The notes under the pieces were generated by a model that saw only the letters and a list, made by a program, of their open reading frames with translations, made no database searches and was not told the origin of the DNA. From a virus, in the IMG/VR virus record IMGVR_UViG_3300028563_000020, positions 1 to 64,000 of that record: 64,000 bases of DNA; one strand, given 5' to 3'. Positions 1 through 7,771 of this stretch are shown here, piece by piece. The translations under genes and the position numbers were made by a program. Each line of letters begins with the position of its first letter. The stretch's first letter is position 1.

Positions 1-183
1 AAAAGTGCAGTATCTACACCTGTTACATCATCAGCAATTTCAGATGCCGAGAAGGTTATTAAGGAAATTAATGGTGCTACACAACAAACACCTTCAGTAA
101 ATGTACAATCTAACCCAACATCAACAGTTAATACTAATTCTAGTGTTGGTAATGCTGGTGCTTTTGATGATTTACCTTTCTAA
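1..183 (+). CDS. Single-stranded DNA-binding protein, C-terminal part
   Basis: The reading frame is open from base 1 and stops at 181-183, so only the last 60 residues are present. The segment is low-complexity, rich in Ser, Thr, Asn and Val, and ends in the acidic tip DDLPF. A flexible linker ending in an acidic DD-hydrophobic-P-F tip is the hallmark of bacterial-type SSB proteins, where the tip docks partner replication and repair proteins. The next gene is a UvsX/RecA-like recombinase, which fits an ssb-uvsX pairing. The OB fold lies outside the window, so the call rests on the tail and the context only. Confidence 0.7.
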   Translation, partial: KSAVSTPVTSSAISDAEKVIKEINGATQQTPSVNVQSNPTSTVNTNSSVGNAGAFDDLPF

Positions 184-200
184 AAATAAATAATAGTGAT

Positions 201-245
201 AAAATCTTATTATGTATAGCAATATATATAATAAGATTTTTATTT
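201..245 (+). terminator. Rho-independent terminator after ssb
   Basis: AAAATCTTATTAT at 201-213 pairs with ATAATAAGATTTT at 228-240, giving a 13-bp stem that runs into a T-rich tract. It lies just downstream of the SSB stop codon. Confidence 0.75.
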
Positions 246-303
246 AATGTATTAAAAAATAATAATTAATAAAATTTTTGTAAAATAAATAATATATAAT
301 ATT

Positions 304-1434
304 ATGGCAACAAATGAAGTACCAAAAAATGAAAAAATAAGAAAACCTACCCCAAAAAAGGAGTTTTCATTGAATGATTTTAAGAAGAAAATCGGAGCAG
401 AAGATGTTCCAGATAAACCAATGAGATGGATACATATTTCAGATGCATTAAAAACAGCAGTAGGGAATTCTTCTTTGCCTGTCGGATATACTTCATTATT
501 ACGGGGTTACACAAATTCAGGAAAAAGCACGGGACTAGAGCTTGCTATTGTTTCAGCACAAAAAATGGGTATATTACCAATAATAATTGATACTGAAAAT
601 AATTTGGGTATTGAAAGATTAAAAAAAATGGGTTTTGATATGGAAAGTGGTTTCTATATCATGATAGATAATGAATATCTTCTTGAAAATTTTGGTAAAA
701 AACATGATAAAAATAGGAAACAAGCAGCAATTGAAGATATGGCTGAATGTATACATTATTTTTTAGATTTACAAGATAATGGTGAGCTTGATTGTGAATT
801 GCTTTTCGCAATTGACTCCATCGGTACACTTGACTCAATAAAAACTGTTAATGCTCTAGAAAAAGATACTAGTAATAATAACCAATGGAATGCTGGTGCA
901 CTTGCTTCATGTATGAAATATTTACTTAATACAAGAATACCGAATTCGAGAAAAATAAATAAAAAATATACAAATACATTCATCGCTGTCCAAAAAATTT
1001 GGTTTGATGCACAATCTGGGGCGGGTGTAGTCAAGCACTCTGGAGGTGAGGCTGTTTATTCTGCATCAAGATATATTTTACATTATGGTGGTATTCAATC
1101 ACATGGAACATCTAAGGTTCTTGCAACCAGTAAGGGGCGTGAAGTCGCTTTTGGAATTAAAGTGAAGGTATCTGTAGCGAAAAATCATATCGATGGAGAA
1201 TTAGGTGGCATTAGTTTAATGGGTGAAATAATATCAACACCACATGGTTTTATTGGTACAGAAAAAGAAGATATTGAAAAATATAAAAAAGAACATATTC
1301 AAAATTTCAGAGATGTTTTAGGTAATGATATAAATATTGAAGACATTGAAACTAAATATGAAAAAATTAGGGAAGATGGAAAAATAGATTTTGATTTTAA
1401 TAGTTTTAATGATGTTAATGAAGAATTTAAATAA
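304..1434 (+). CDS. uvsX: UvsX/RecA-like recombinase
   Basis: This is a RecA-family ATPase of 376 residues, the usual size for UvsX (T4 UvsX is about 390). The Walker A loop is GYTNSGKST at about residues 68-76. A strand of form IIIDTEN follows, then a Walker B-like LLFAIDS at about 165-171. UvsX coats single-stranded DNA and drives strand exchange for recombination-dependent replication and repair. The gene follows ssb and precedes the 5' exonuclease and helicase genes, the recombination and replication neighbourhood expected in T4-like phages. It has its own strong terminator. The start ATG at 304 is preceded only by A/T-rich sequence with no clear Shine-Dalgarno, as is common in Bacteroidota and their phages. 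Confidence 0.88.
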   Translation: MATNEVPKNEKIRKPTPKKEFSLNDFKKKIGAEDVPDKPMRWIHISDALKTAVGNSSLPVGYTSLLRGYTNSGKSTGLELAIVSAQKMGILPIIIDTENNLGIERLKKMGFDMESGFYIMIDNEYLLENFGKKHDKNRKQAAIEDMAECIHYFLDLQDNGELDCELLFAIDSIGTLDSIKTVNALEKDTSNNNQWNAGALASCMKYLLNTRIPNSRKINKKYTNTFIAVQKIWFDAQSGAGVVKHSGGEAVYSASRYILHYGGIQSHGTSKVLATSKGREVAFGIKVKVSVAKNHIDGELGGISLMGEIISTPHGFIGTEKEDIEKYKKEHIQNFRDVLGNDINIEDIETKYEKIREDGKIDFDFNSFNDVNEEFK

Positions 1435-1451
1435 ATAATAATTTAATTATG

Positions 1452-1494
1452 ATATTGCTTGATTAATGATATTTAATCAAGCAATATTTTTATT
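1452..1494 (+). terminator. Rho-independent terminator after uvsX
   Basis: A perfect 15-bp hairpin: ATATTGCTTGATTAA (1452-1466), a 6-nt loop, its exact complement at 1473-1487, then TTTTATT. It separates uvsX from the nuclease gene that follows. Confidence 0.85.
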
Positions 1495-1500
1495 CATATA

Positions 1501-3009
1501 ATGAAGAATATTAGAACAAAAGAAGAATGTAGAGAATTTGCATTAATATATAATGCAAAAAAAGATTTTTTATTAAATGATCCAGAAATATATAGATATT
1601 CATATAAAAGGGGCTGGTTAAATGATATTTGCTCTCATATGATTGAGATTAGAAAACCGATTAGGTATTGGACATTTGAACGTTGTAAAGAGGAAGCATT
1701 AAAATTTAATACTATTACAGAGTTTTCAAAAAAATCAAATGGAGCATATGATGCATCATATAATAATAAATGGCTAGATGAAATTTGTGGCCATATGGTT
1801 AGCTTACATAAACCAGATAATTATTGGACATTTGAACGTTGTAGTGAAGAAGCTTTAAAATATAAAAGTAAAAATGAATTTCAAAAAAAATCTGCTTCAG
1901 CATTTCAAAAAGCTTATGTTAATAATTGGGTTAATGATATTTGTTTACATATGGTGAGACCAAAACAACATAATTATAAATGGTCTTTAGAAAATTGTAA
2001 AAATGAGGCATTAAAATTTAATAGTAGAATTGAATTTTCTAGAAAATCGGGAGGTGCATATAATGCTGCAAGAGAAAATAATTGGATTGATGATATTTGT
2101 AAACATATGTCACTAAAAATAAGTGATAATAATAATGATAAATATAAAAAATGGATAATATATTCATATATTATTTTTGATAAATATGTATATACTGGTG
2201 CAAGTGATAATTTAATTAGAAGACATAATGATCATATTAACCCTAGACTTAGTGATGTTTTATATAGAAAAATATGTGAAAAGAATATAGATGTTAGAAA
2301 TTTAATAAAACTTTCATCTATTATAAGTAAAGACGATAACAAAAATATTATAAATAGAGAGTATAACATAGAAAACTTTAATTCAGCTATTATTAAACTA
2401 ATAATTGAAGAATGTAATATTACTACTCGTAATGAAGCTTCTATATTAGAAGGATTTTATTTAGAAAAAAGAATTAATGAAGGATATGAAAAATTAAATA
2501 TTTTAAAAACCGGAAATATTAATGGATGTGTAAAGAAATGGTATTATGAAAGTGTAAAAAAGAAAGCATTAAAATACACTAATAAAAAGGATTTTAGAGA
2601 ATGTTCGTATGGCGCATATAAAGTAGCAACATTTAATGGTTGGTTGGATGATATATGTTCTCATATGAAATCAAGAATTACGAAGCCATATAATTATTGG
2701 ACAAAAGAACGTTGTCATGAAGAAGCATTAAAATATAAGAATAGAAATGAATTTAATAAAAAATGCTCTGGTGCGTGTTATGCAGCAAATAAAAATGGAT
2801 GGTATAATGAAATTTGTGCTCATATGACTCAATTATTAAAGCCTGTTGGATATTGGACATATGAACATTGTAAAGAGGAATCAATTTTATCAAAAAATAG
2901 AGAAGAATTTAGTATAAAATCATCCACTGCATATAATTATTCAAGAAAAAATGGATGGTTAGATGAATTTTTTCCTAAAAATAAAAAAACAATAAATAAT
3001 ATATTTTGA
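1501..3009 (+). CDS. GIY-YIG homing-type endonuclease flanked by tandem ~50-aa repeats
   Basis: The 502-residue product has seven copies of a roughly 50-residue module with the pattern YWTfErCkeEAlk...F.kkS..AY.aa..n.WldeIc.HM. Four copies come before and three after a central GIY-YIG-like domain at about residues 215-340, seen as YSYIIF...YVYTGAS followed by LIRRHNDH and a later E in EASILEGFY. I infer that the repeats are DNA-binding modules and the GIY-YIG core cleaves DNA, as in phage homing endonucleases. The gene is wedged between uvsX and the 5' exonuclease. Its stop overlaps the exonuclease start by four bases (TTGA), consistent with insertion. A second protein of the same design lies on the minus strand at 25635-26534. 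Confidence 0.72.
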   Translation: MKNIRTKEECREFALIYNAKKDFLLNDPEIYRYSYKRGWLNDICSHMIEIRKPIRYWTFERCKEEALKFNTITEFSKKSNGAYDASYNNKWLDEICGHMVSLHKPDNYWTFERCSEEALKYKSKNEFQKKSASAFQKAYVNNWVNDICLHMVRPKQHNYKWSLENCKNEALKFNSRIEFSRKSGGAYNAARENNWIDDICKHMSLKISDNNNDKYKKWIIYSYIIFDKYVYTGASDNLIRRHNDHINPRLSDVLYRKICEKNIDVRNLIKLSSIISKDDNKNIINREYNIENFNSAIIKLIIEECNITTRNEASILEGFYLEKRINEGYEKLNILKTGNINGCVKKWYYESVKKKALKYTNKKDFRECSYGAYKVATFNGWLDDICSHMKSRITKPYNYWTKERCHEEALKYKNRNEFNKKCSGACYAANKNGWYNEICAHMTQLLKPVGYWTYEHCKEESILSKNREEFSIKSSTAYNYSRKNGWLDEFFPKNKKTINNIF

Positions 3010-4070
3010 AAACAAGAACTCTTTTAGTAGATACAAATTTTTTAATTAAACGGTCACAATTTGGAGCAAAGAATGTATTCACTAGCAAATTCGGTGACAT
3101 CGGAATTTTATTTTCATCAATGATGAAAATTCGAGAATTAATCCGAAAATATGCCATTAATAAAACAATATTAGTATTTGATGGAGACCAGGGTGGAAAA
3201 AGTCGTTATTTACTCGATCCTGCATATAAAAGTACGCGAAAAAGTAAAAATTGGCATAATAAAATTGAATTATCAGAAGCTGAAATATTAAGAGAACAAG
3301 AAAAAGAATTTTCGTTATTAAAAAATAAAACAAGATTACAATCATATGCAGAAGATTTATTCATTCGTCAAATTTCTGCTAATGAGGTAGAAGCAGATGA
3401 TATTATAGCAGCATATTGTATAAAACATTGTAATGATGAATCAATAAAAATATATACAAACGATAGAGATTACTCTCAATTATTAAGTTTAGATGGAAAT
3501 AATATTGAAATATTATTTGATAATATTCCAGAACCCATAACTAAATCCAATTATTACTTTCATTTTGGTATTACATATAAAAATGCATTGACAGTAAAGA
3601 TTATTTGTGGTGATAAATCGGATAATATAAAAGGCATTGAAGGTATACAAGTTGATACGTTATTGAAATTATTTCCAGACATTGAATTTAAATATATGTC
3701 AGTTAGAGAAATTTGTATGAAGGCTAAGGAGATAAATGAAGACAGAATAAAAAATAAAATGAAGCCATTAAAATGTTTAGAAAATTTATTAAATAATAAA
3801 GAAAGGCTTATATTAAATCATAAATTAATGAATTTACATGAGCCATTTTTAAATGATGAAGCAATTGAAGCATTAGAACAACTAGACTGTCCTTTGTCAG
3901 ATGAAAATAGAGGTTCAAAAAATTTATATAAAATGATGGTTGAAGATGAGTTCCTAAGTGTTTATAATGGTAATTTTGTTAATTATGTAGAGCCTTTTTA
4001 TACTGTTATTGCTTATGAACAACAATTATTGAAAGAATATTATAAAGCAGTAAAAAATAATATTACATAG
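3006..4070 (+). CDS. rnh: 5'-3' exonuclease / RNase H (FEN-type, T4 Rnh-like)
   Basis: A FEN/PIN-type nuclease of 354 residues. Acidic metal-binding motifs are visible in order: LLVDTNFLI (residues 6-14), VFDGDQGG (about 58), EVEADDIIAAY (about 127), YTNDRDYSQLL (about 150) and GDKSDNIKGIEGI (about 202-214). The last is the helix-hairpin-helix-like DNA-binding segment of T4 RNase H and bacterial Pol I 5' nucleases. The role is removal of RNA primers and 5' flaps during lagging-strand synthesis. The start is a TTG overlapping the stop of the upstream GIY-YIG gene; no ATG fits better, so the original start may have been lost when the nuclease gene inserted. Confidence 0.85.
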   Translation: MKTRTLLVDTNFLIKRSQFGAKNVFTSKFGDIGILFSSMMKIRELIRKYAINKTILVFDGDQGGKSRYLLDPAYKSTRKSKNWHNKIELSEAEILREQEKEFSLLKNKTRLQSYAEDLFIRQISANEVEADDIIAAYCIKHCNDESIKIYTNDRDYSQLLSLDGNNIEILFDNIPEPITKSNYYFHFGITYKNALTVKIICGDKSDNIKGIEGIQVDTLLKLFPDIEFKYMSVREICMKAKEINEDRIKNKMKPLKCLENLLNNKERLILNHKLMNLHEPFLNDEAIEALEQLDCPLSDENRGSKNLYKMMVEDEFLSVYNGNFVNYVEPFYTVIAYEQQLLKEYYKAVKNNIT

Positions 4071-4106
4071 TCTTTAAAATTCCTTGCAATAATGGAATAT
4101 TCATAG

Positions 4107-4114
4107 TATATTTG
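4107..4114 (+). promoter_or_regulatory. Host-like TAnnTTTG promoter (-7 box)
   Basis: TATATTTG with a TTG at 4084-4086, spacing 20 nt, matching the Bacteroidota sigma consensus. It lies 35 nt before the start at 4149. Confidence 0.5.
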
Positions 4115-4148
4115 TTATAAGAAATTTAATTAATAAAAATAAATTTTT

Positions 4149-4745
4149 ATGCAAGAAAACGTATTTAAAATCTCTTTATTTCAAGAGAATAATTTAATTT
4201 GTGAGAGAGGATTTGATGCTGATATTTTTAGTCCATCTGTTAAGAGTCCGGTTGATATTAGAAATATTCTACCATCTATTATTAGTAGGTTACAAAGAGG
4301 TCTCTCGAAAAAAGAGTATTATACTGAATTTGAGGTTGGTGAAGAATTAGTATATGATATGTATGAATATCGAAATGAAATGATTGAGTCATACCCTCAA
4401 AGTTATCAATCATTAATGAATATTACTCCTCAAATAAAAAAACAGGTTATAGAAAATAAAACAATTAGTGGTGTTGAATTTAAATTTAGTTTTTTTGTTA
4501 ATGAAAATCTTATTGTTGAAAGATTATTTTATGTTCAAGGTTATAATGAAGAAGTAAAATATTCAATGGATATTTATTTTATGATAAATGATATTTGCAA
4601 TCAAATATTTACCTATTTAAAAAAATGTGATGTCGGATATATATGGGAAGATTATGATCTAATTAATTCATATAATATGACAATACAACAAATAAGAGAA
4701 TTATTACCTAGTAAAAGAAATGATTTACTTAGGAAATTAAGATAA
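4149..4745 (+). CDS. Unknown protein with two homologous halves
   Basis: I do not recognise this 198-residue protein. It looks like an internal duplication. The first half begins VFKISLFQENNLICERGFD and continues with a helical IRNILPSIISRLQ segment. The second half has EFKFSFFVNENLIVERLF followed by a similar helical stretch (MINDICNQIFTYL). Both halves therefore share a beta-strand pair ending in I/V-x-E-R and then an amphipathic helix. It lies between the 5' exonuclease and the replicative helicase and is probably early-expressed from the host-like promoter at 4107. A replication accessory role is possible from position only. Confidence 0.6.
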   Translation: MQENVFKISLFQENNLICERGFDADIFSPSVKSPVDIRNILPSIISRLQRGLSKKEYYTEFEVGEELVYDMYEYRNEMIESYPQSYQSLMNITPQIKKQVIENKTISGVEFKFSFFVNENLIVERLFYVQGYNEEVKYSMDIYFMINDICNQIFTYLKKCDVGYIWEDYDLINSYNMTIQQIRELLPSKRNDLLRKLR

Positions 4746-4778
4746 TTTTTAGTTTTTTCATATTTTTCTATTTTTTTG

Positions 4779-4810
4779 AATCTTGCTCTGAAAATGGGCA
4801 AGATTTTTTT
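4779..4810 (+). terminator. Rho-independent terminator
   Basis: AATCTTGC (4779-4786) pairs with GCAAGATT (4798-4805), followed by a run of T. It closes the transcription unit of the 198-residue gene. Confidence 0.8.
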
Positions 4811-4843
4811 ACAATAAATATTTTAATAATATAATATTAAATA

Positions 4844-6541
4844 ATGTCTAATATCGACAACGAAAATAGTAATAATACAATAAGCGGTTATCTTGGTTCA
4901 GAATTTCAATTAAAATTAATGTGGCAAATATTAGTAGAACCAGAATTTGCTGAAAAGACGATTCCATTATTATCAGTAGAATATTTTGATGATCCTGCAT
5001 TAAAAAAATTATTCATCATAATGTTACAATATTTTAATGATAATGAAAATAAAGTACCTAATCTTCAAAATCAAAGTATAAATCTTGCTATTCAAAAATA
5101 TAAGTCGCCAAATGACCCAATTGAGGAAGAAGTTTTATTAGCAATAATAAATAAAATTAATTTATGGAATAATAGGGTTATAAATAAAGATATGTTAAAT
5201 GATGGTGATGTTGTACAAAGAGAGACTTTTGTATTTTTTAAACAACAAGAATATCGAAAATTATCTGAATTTATACAATCAAAGGTAAAAAGCGGTGATA
5301 TAAAGAATAAAAATTTTATTGTTGAAGTAGATGATAAAGTAAGAAAAATTGATACTATTGGTGATGATGAAGATTATGGAATAGTAATACTTGATGATAT
5401 TGATGATGCACTTAAAGATGAATTTCGTGAAACAATACCAACAGGTATACAATTTTTAGATGATATTACTGGAGGGGGGTTGGGAAAAGGTGAAACAGCA
5501 ATTGTTCTTAGTCCTTCGGGATATGGAAAAACGACATTACTTACTAAAATTGCAAACACTGCTGTAAATGATAATAGAAATGTATTACAAATAATATTTG
5601 AAGATACTCCTAATCAAATAAGAAGAAAACATTTTGCTATTTGGTCTAAAATACAACTATCATTATTTAAAGGTAATGGATTAATGATTAAAGAAAGAAT
5701 ATTAAGTTATTTTAAAGAAAATAAACAAGGCCAATTAATAATTAAACGTTTTATTGAAGATGAAACTACCATTCCACAAATAAAAAAATGGATTGAAAGA
5801 TATCAAAAGAAGTTTGGAATTAAATTTGATTTATTAGTTTTAGATTATCTCGATTGTGTTGAATCGCATAAAAAAACTTCTGACCCAAATGAAGCAGAAA
5901 AGGCAATTATAAAATCATTTATGGCAATGGGTGCAGAGCTTGATATACCATCGTGGACGGCTGTCCAGGGGGGGCGTGCGTCATTTTCTGCTGAAATTCT
6001 TGAAGCTGGACATATTGGTGGAAGTATTAAACGTGTTCAAAAAACTCATTTATTAATTTCAATAGCTAAAACTCCTGAGCAAAAAGAAAATGATTTAGCT
6101 AATATTAAAATTATTAAAGCTAGATTTGCTAAAGATGGCCAAGAAATAAAAGATTGTATATTTAATAATGATACAATGGAAATACGGGCTACTGATAATT
6201 CATGGAAAACCACATTAAAGAAATATGATGAAAAAGATTTAGAAACAATAGACGAAAAAGTAAATAAATTACATGCTGAAATTTCTCAAAAAATTGATGA
6301 TGGTATAACTCCAAATACTGAATTTGATAATCAAACCGATATTGTTACTATTATTGAGGAAGAAGATATTAAAAAACCTGATAGTATTATCGTAAATAAT
6401 AAATCATATAATGTAATTACTCATAATATTAATATTAAGCCTACATTTAATGATGTCGATGAATTTATTAAGAAATTAAATAATGGAGAATTAAATAGTA
6501 ATGATAAAAATAATATTAATAATCTATTAAATAATAGTTAA
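4844..6541 (+). CDS. dnaB: Replicative DNA helicase, DnaB/gp41-like
   Basis: A 565-residue protein with the DnaB layout. An N-terminal helical domain (LMWQILVEPEFAEKTIPLLS) is followed by a RecA-like helicase domain. TGIQFLDDITGGGLGKGE opens the ATPase domain, the Walker A motif is SPSGYGKTT at about residues 222-230, and Walker B is LLVLDYLD at about 328. GGSIKRVQKTHLLIS and IIKARFAKDG match motif 4 and the arginine-finger region of DnaB. The C-terminal 120 residues are a charged Asn/Asp/Lys-rich extension that I do not recognise. It unwinds DNA 5' to 3' ahead of the polymerase. It lies with ssb, uvsX and the 5' exonuclease in the replication block. Confidence 0.88.
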   Translation: MSNIDNENSNNTISGYLGSEFQLKLMWQILVEPEFAEKTIPLLSVEYFDDPALKKLFIIMLQYFNDNENKVPNLQNQSINLAIQKYKSPNDPIEEEVLLAIINKINLWNNRVINKDMLNDGDVVQRETFVFFKQQEYRKLSEFIQSKVKSGDIKNKNFIVEVDDKVRKIDTIGDDEDYGIVILDDIDDALKDEFRETIPTGIQFLDDITGGGLGKGETAIVLSPSGYGKTTLLTKIANTAVNDNRNVLQIIFEDTPNQIRRKHFAIWSKIQLSLFKGNGLMIKERILSYFKENKQGQLIIKRFIEDETTIPQIKKWIERYQKKFGIKFDLLVLDYLDCVESHKKTSDPNEAEKAIIKSFMAMGAELDIPSWTAVQGGRASFSAEILEAGHIGGSIKRVQKTHLLISIAKTPEQKENDLANIKIIKARFAKDGQEIKDCIFNNDTMEIRATDNSWKTTLKKYDEKDLETIDEKVNKLHAEISQKIDDGITPNTEFDNQTDIVTIIEEEDIKKPDSIIVNNKSYNVITHNINIKPTFNDVDEFIKKLNNGELNSNDKNNINNLLNNS

Positions 6542-6544
6542 AAA

Positions 6545-6632
6545 TGATAAGAAGTATGGTTTATTTAGACCGTGAAGATGCTAAGCGGTGATGAGAATAA
6601 AACATTGTTGAAAGGTATATCAATACTTATTA
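6545..6632 (+). ncRNA. Possible small structured RNA of unknown class
   Basis: This spacer between the helicase stop and the terminator is less AT-rich than its surroundings and folds on paper. AAGTAT near the left edge pairs with ATACTT near the right edge, enclosing GGTT/GACC, ACCG/CGGT and AAC/GTT stems; the first two share bases and cannot form together. It contains no ORF of note. I could not match it to a known ribozyme or riboswitch. It may simply be a 3' UTR element stabilising the helicase mRNA. Confidence 0.3.
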
Positions 6633-6637
6633 ATTTT

Positions 6638-6672
6638 AAATCCTTGGATAATTATCTGAGGATTTTTTATTT
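6638..6672 (+). terminator. Rho-independent terminator after the helicase gene
   Basis: AAATCCT (6638-6644) pairs with AGGATTT (6659-6665), extended by imperfect pairs around a short loop and followed by a T-rich tract. Confidence 0.75.
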
Positions 6673-6703
6673 TTATGTTATTAATATAAAGATATTTTTT
6701 TAG

Positions 6704-6711
6704 TATTTATA
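6704..6711 (+). promoter_or_regulatory. Putative late promoter box TATTTATA
   Basis: TATTTATA in an AG-TATTTATA-ATAAA context, 20 nt before the start of the fibre gene at 6732. It is one of 17 such boxes in the window. Confidence 0.5.
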
Positions 6712-6731
6712 ATAAATTTATTGTAAGTACT

Positions 6732-7736
6732 ATGTCAAATTTCTTTTCAAGGCCAAGATTAGCTGATAATCAATTTAGACAATTAACTGGAGATACGCTT
6801 AATTTATCTGGTACTACTAATTTTAAAGGTGTTTTAAAATCTAAAGATGTTGAAATTGATGGTGGATTAAATAATGCAACTGGTGGTACAATAACATCTA
6901 AATATGTTTTAACACTTGATGGTACTAAAATTAGATTAAGACCAAATGATGGTGGTGGTACAACTGTTTTTAATAGTAATAGAAATACGACTAGAAGTGG
7001 TGTCCCAAGTGTTTTTGTTGGTGGTAATACTGTAACTGATTTCCTTGAGGGTTATTTTTTTCCTGCTATTCCACCTGCTTCGATTATAAGTATTTCAAGT
7101 GGTGGATCAGATAGACAATTTGGCGATGGTACAATAGGAAGTTTAAGTTGGACTGCTGTTCGTAATACCAACCCAATAACTCAAATACAGTTAGATACTA
7201 ATGGTAATGGTATATATAACTTAAATGTTACTGTTGTTAATGGTAATACTCAATCGGGAAGTGTTGCATATGCATTAACAAATAGTGATTATAATCCAGT
7301 TTCAGGAACATTAACTAAAAGTAGAACATATTCACTTAAAACAAGTACTGCAACTGAAAATGCTGTATCTACTGCTAGTATTATGTGGAGACATAAAAGA
7401 TATTGGTTTAGCAATATTAATCCGCTTACAAGTGCTGATGCTATAACAATTCAAGGAATATTAAATAGTAGTGCGTCAAGTGAATTAACGACAAGTAAAG
7501 CTAAAACATTTAGCCCAATTACGTTTGTTAATCAATATTTTTATTATGCTATACCATCTTTTTTTGGTGTGCCAGCATTTACAGTTAATGGTTTACCTAA
7601 TAATGCTTGGGGGAATTTAGGCACTGGAACACTTTTTACTATTTCTTTTACTAATAGTAATGGATATACAGAAACTTATTATATTGCTAAATCAGATCAA
7701 AGCATGAGTAATACTTTTAATATTATAAGTACTTAA
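6732..7736 (+). CDS. Tail fibre / adhesin-type structural protein
   Basis: A 334-residue Ser/Thr/Asn/Gly-rich protein with very few charges, typical of beta-structured phage fibres. Residues about 15-31 (FRQLTGDTLNLSGTTNF) are a motif also found near the N-terminus of the fibre proteins encoded at 17605-19002, 19009-20667 and, more divergently, 21741-22376. I infer a shared attachment peptide for a common tail site. The middle has a beta-sandwich-like stretch (SISSGGSDRQFGDG, QIQLDTNGNGIY). It is preceded by a TATTTATA box and starts a run of fibre genes on the plus strand. Confidence 0.65.
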   Translation: MSNFFSRPRLADNQFRQLTGDTLNLSGTTNFKGVLKSKDVEIDGGLNNATGGTITSKYVLTLDGTKIRLRPNDGGGTTVFNSNRNTTRSGVPSVFVGGNTVTDFLEGYFFPAIPPASIISISSGGSDRQFGDGTIGSLSWTAVRNTNPITQIQLDTNGNGIYNLNVTVVNGNTQSGSVAYALTNSDYNPVSGTLTKSRTYSLKTSTATENAVSTASIMWRHKRYWFSNINPLTSADAITIQGILNSSASSELTTSKAKTFSPITFVNQYFYYAIPSFFGVPAFTVNGLPNNAWGNLGTGTLFTISFTNSNGYTETYYIAKSDQSMSNTFNIIST

Positions 7737-7771
7737 TATATAAATAATTAAATATAAATATATAATATACA

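Noticed and set aside
6580-6632. Hammerhead-like core (TGATGAG...TTGAAA) after the helicase gene
   Set aside because: The base before TGATGA is G instead of the required C, and the arms that should form stem I are not complementary, so a hammerhead ribozyme is not supported.
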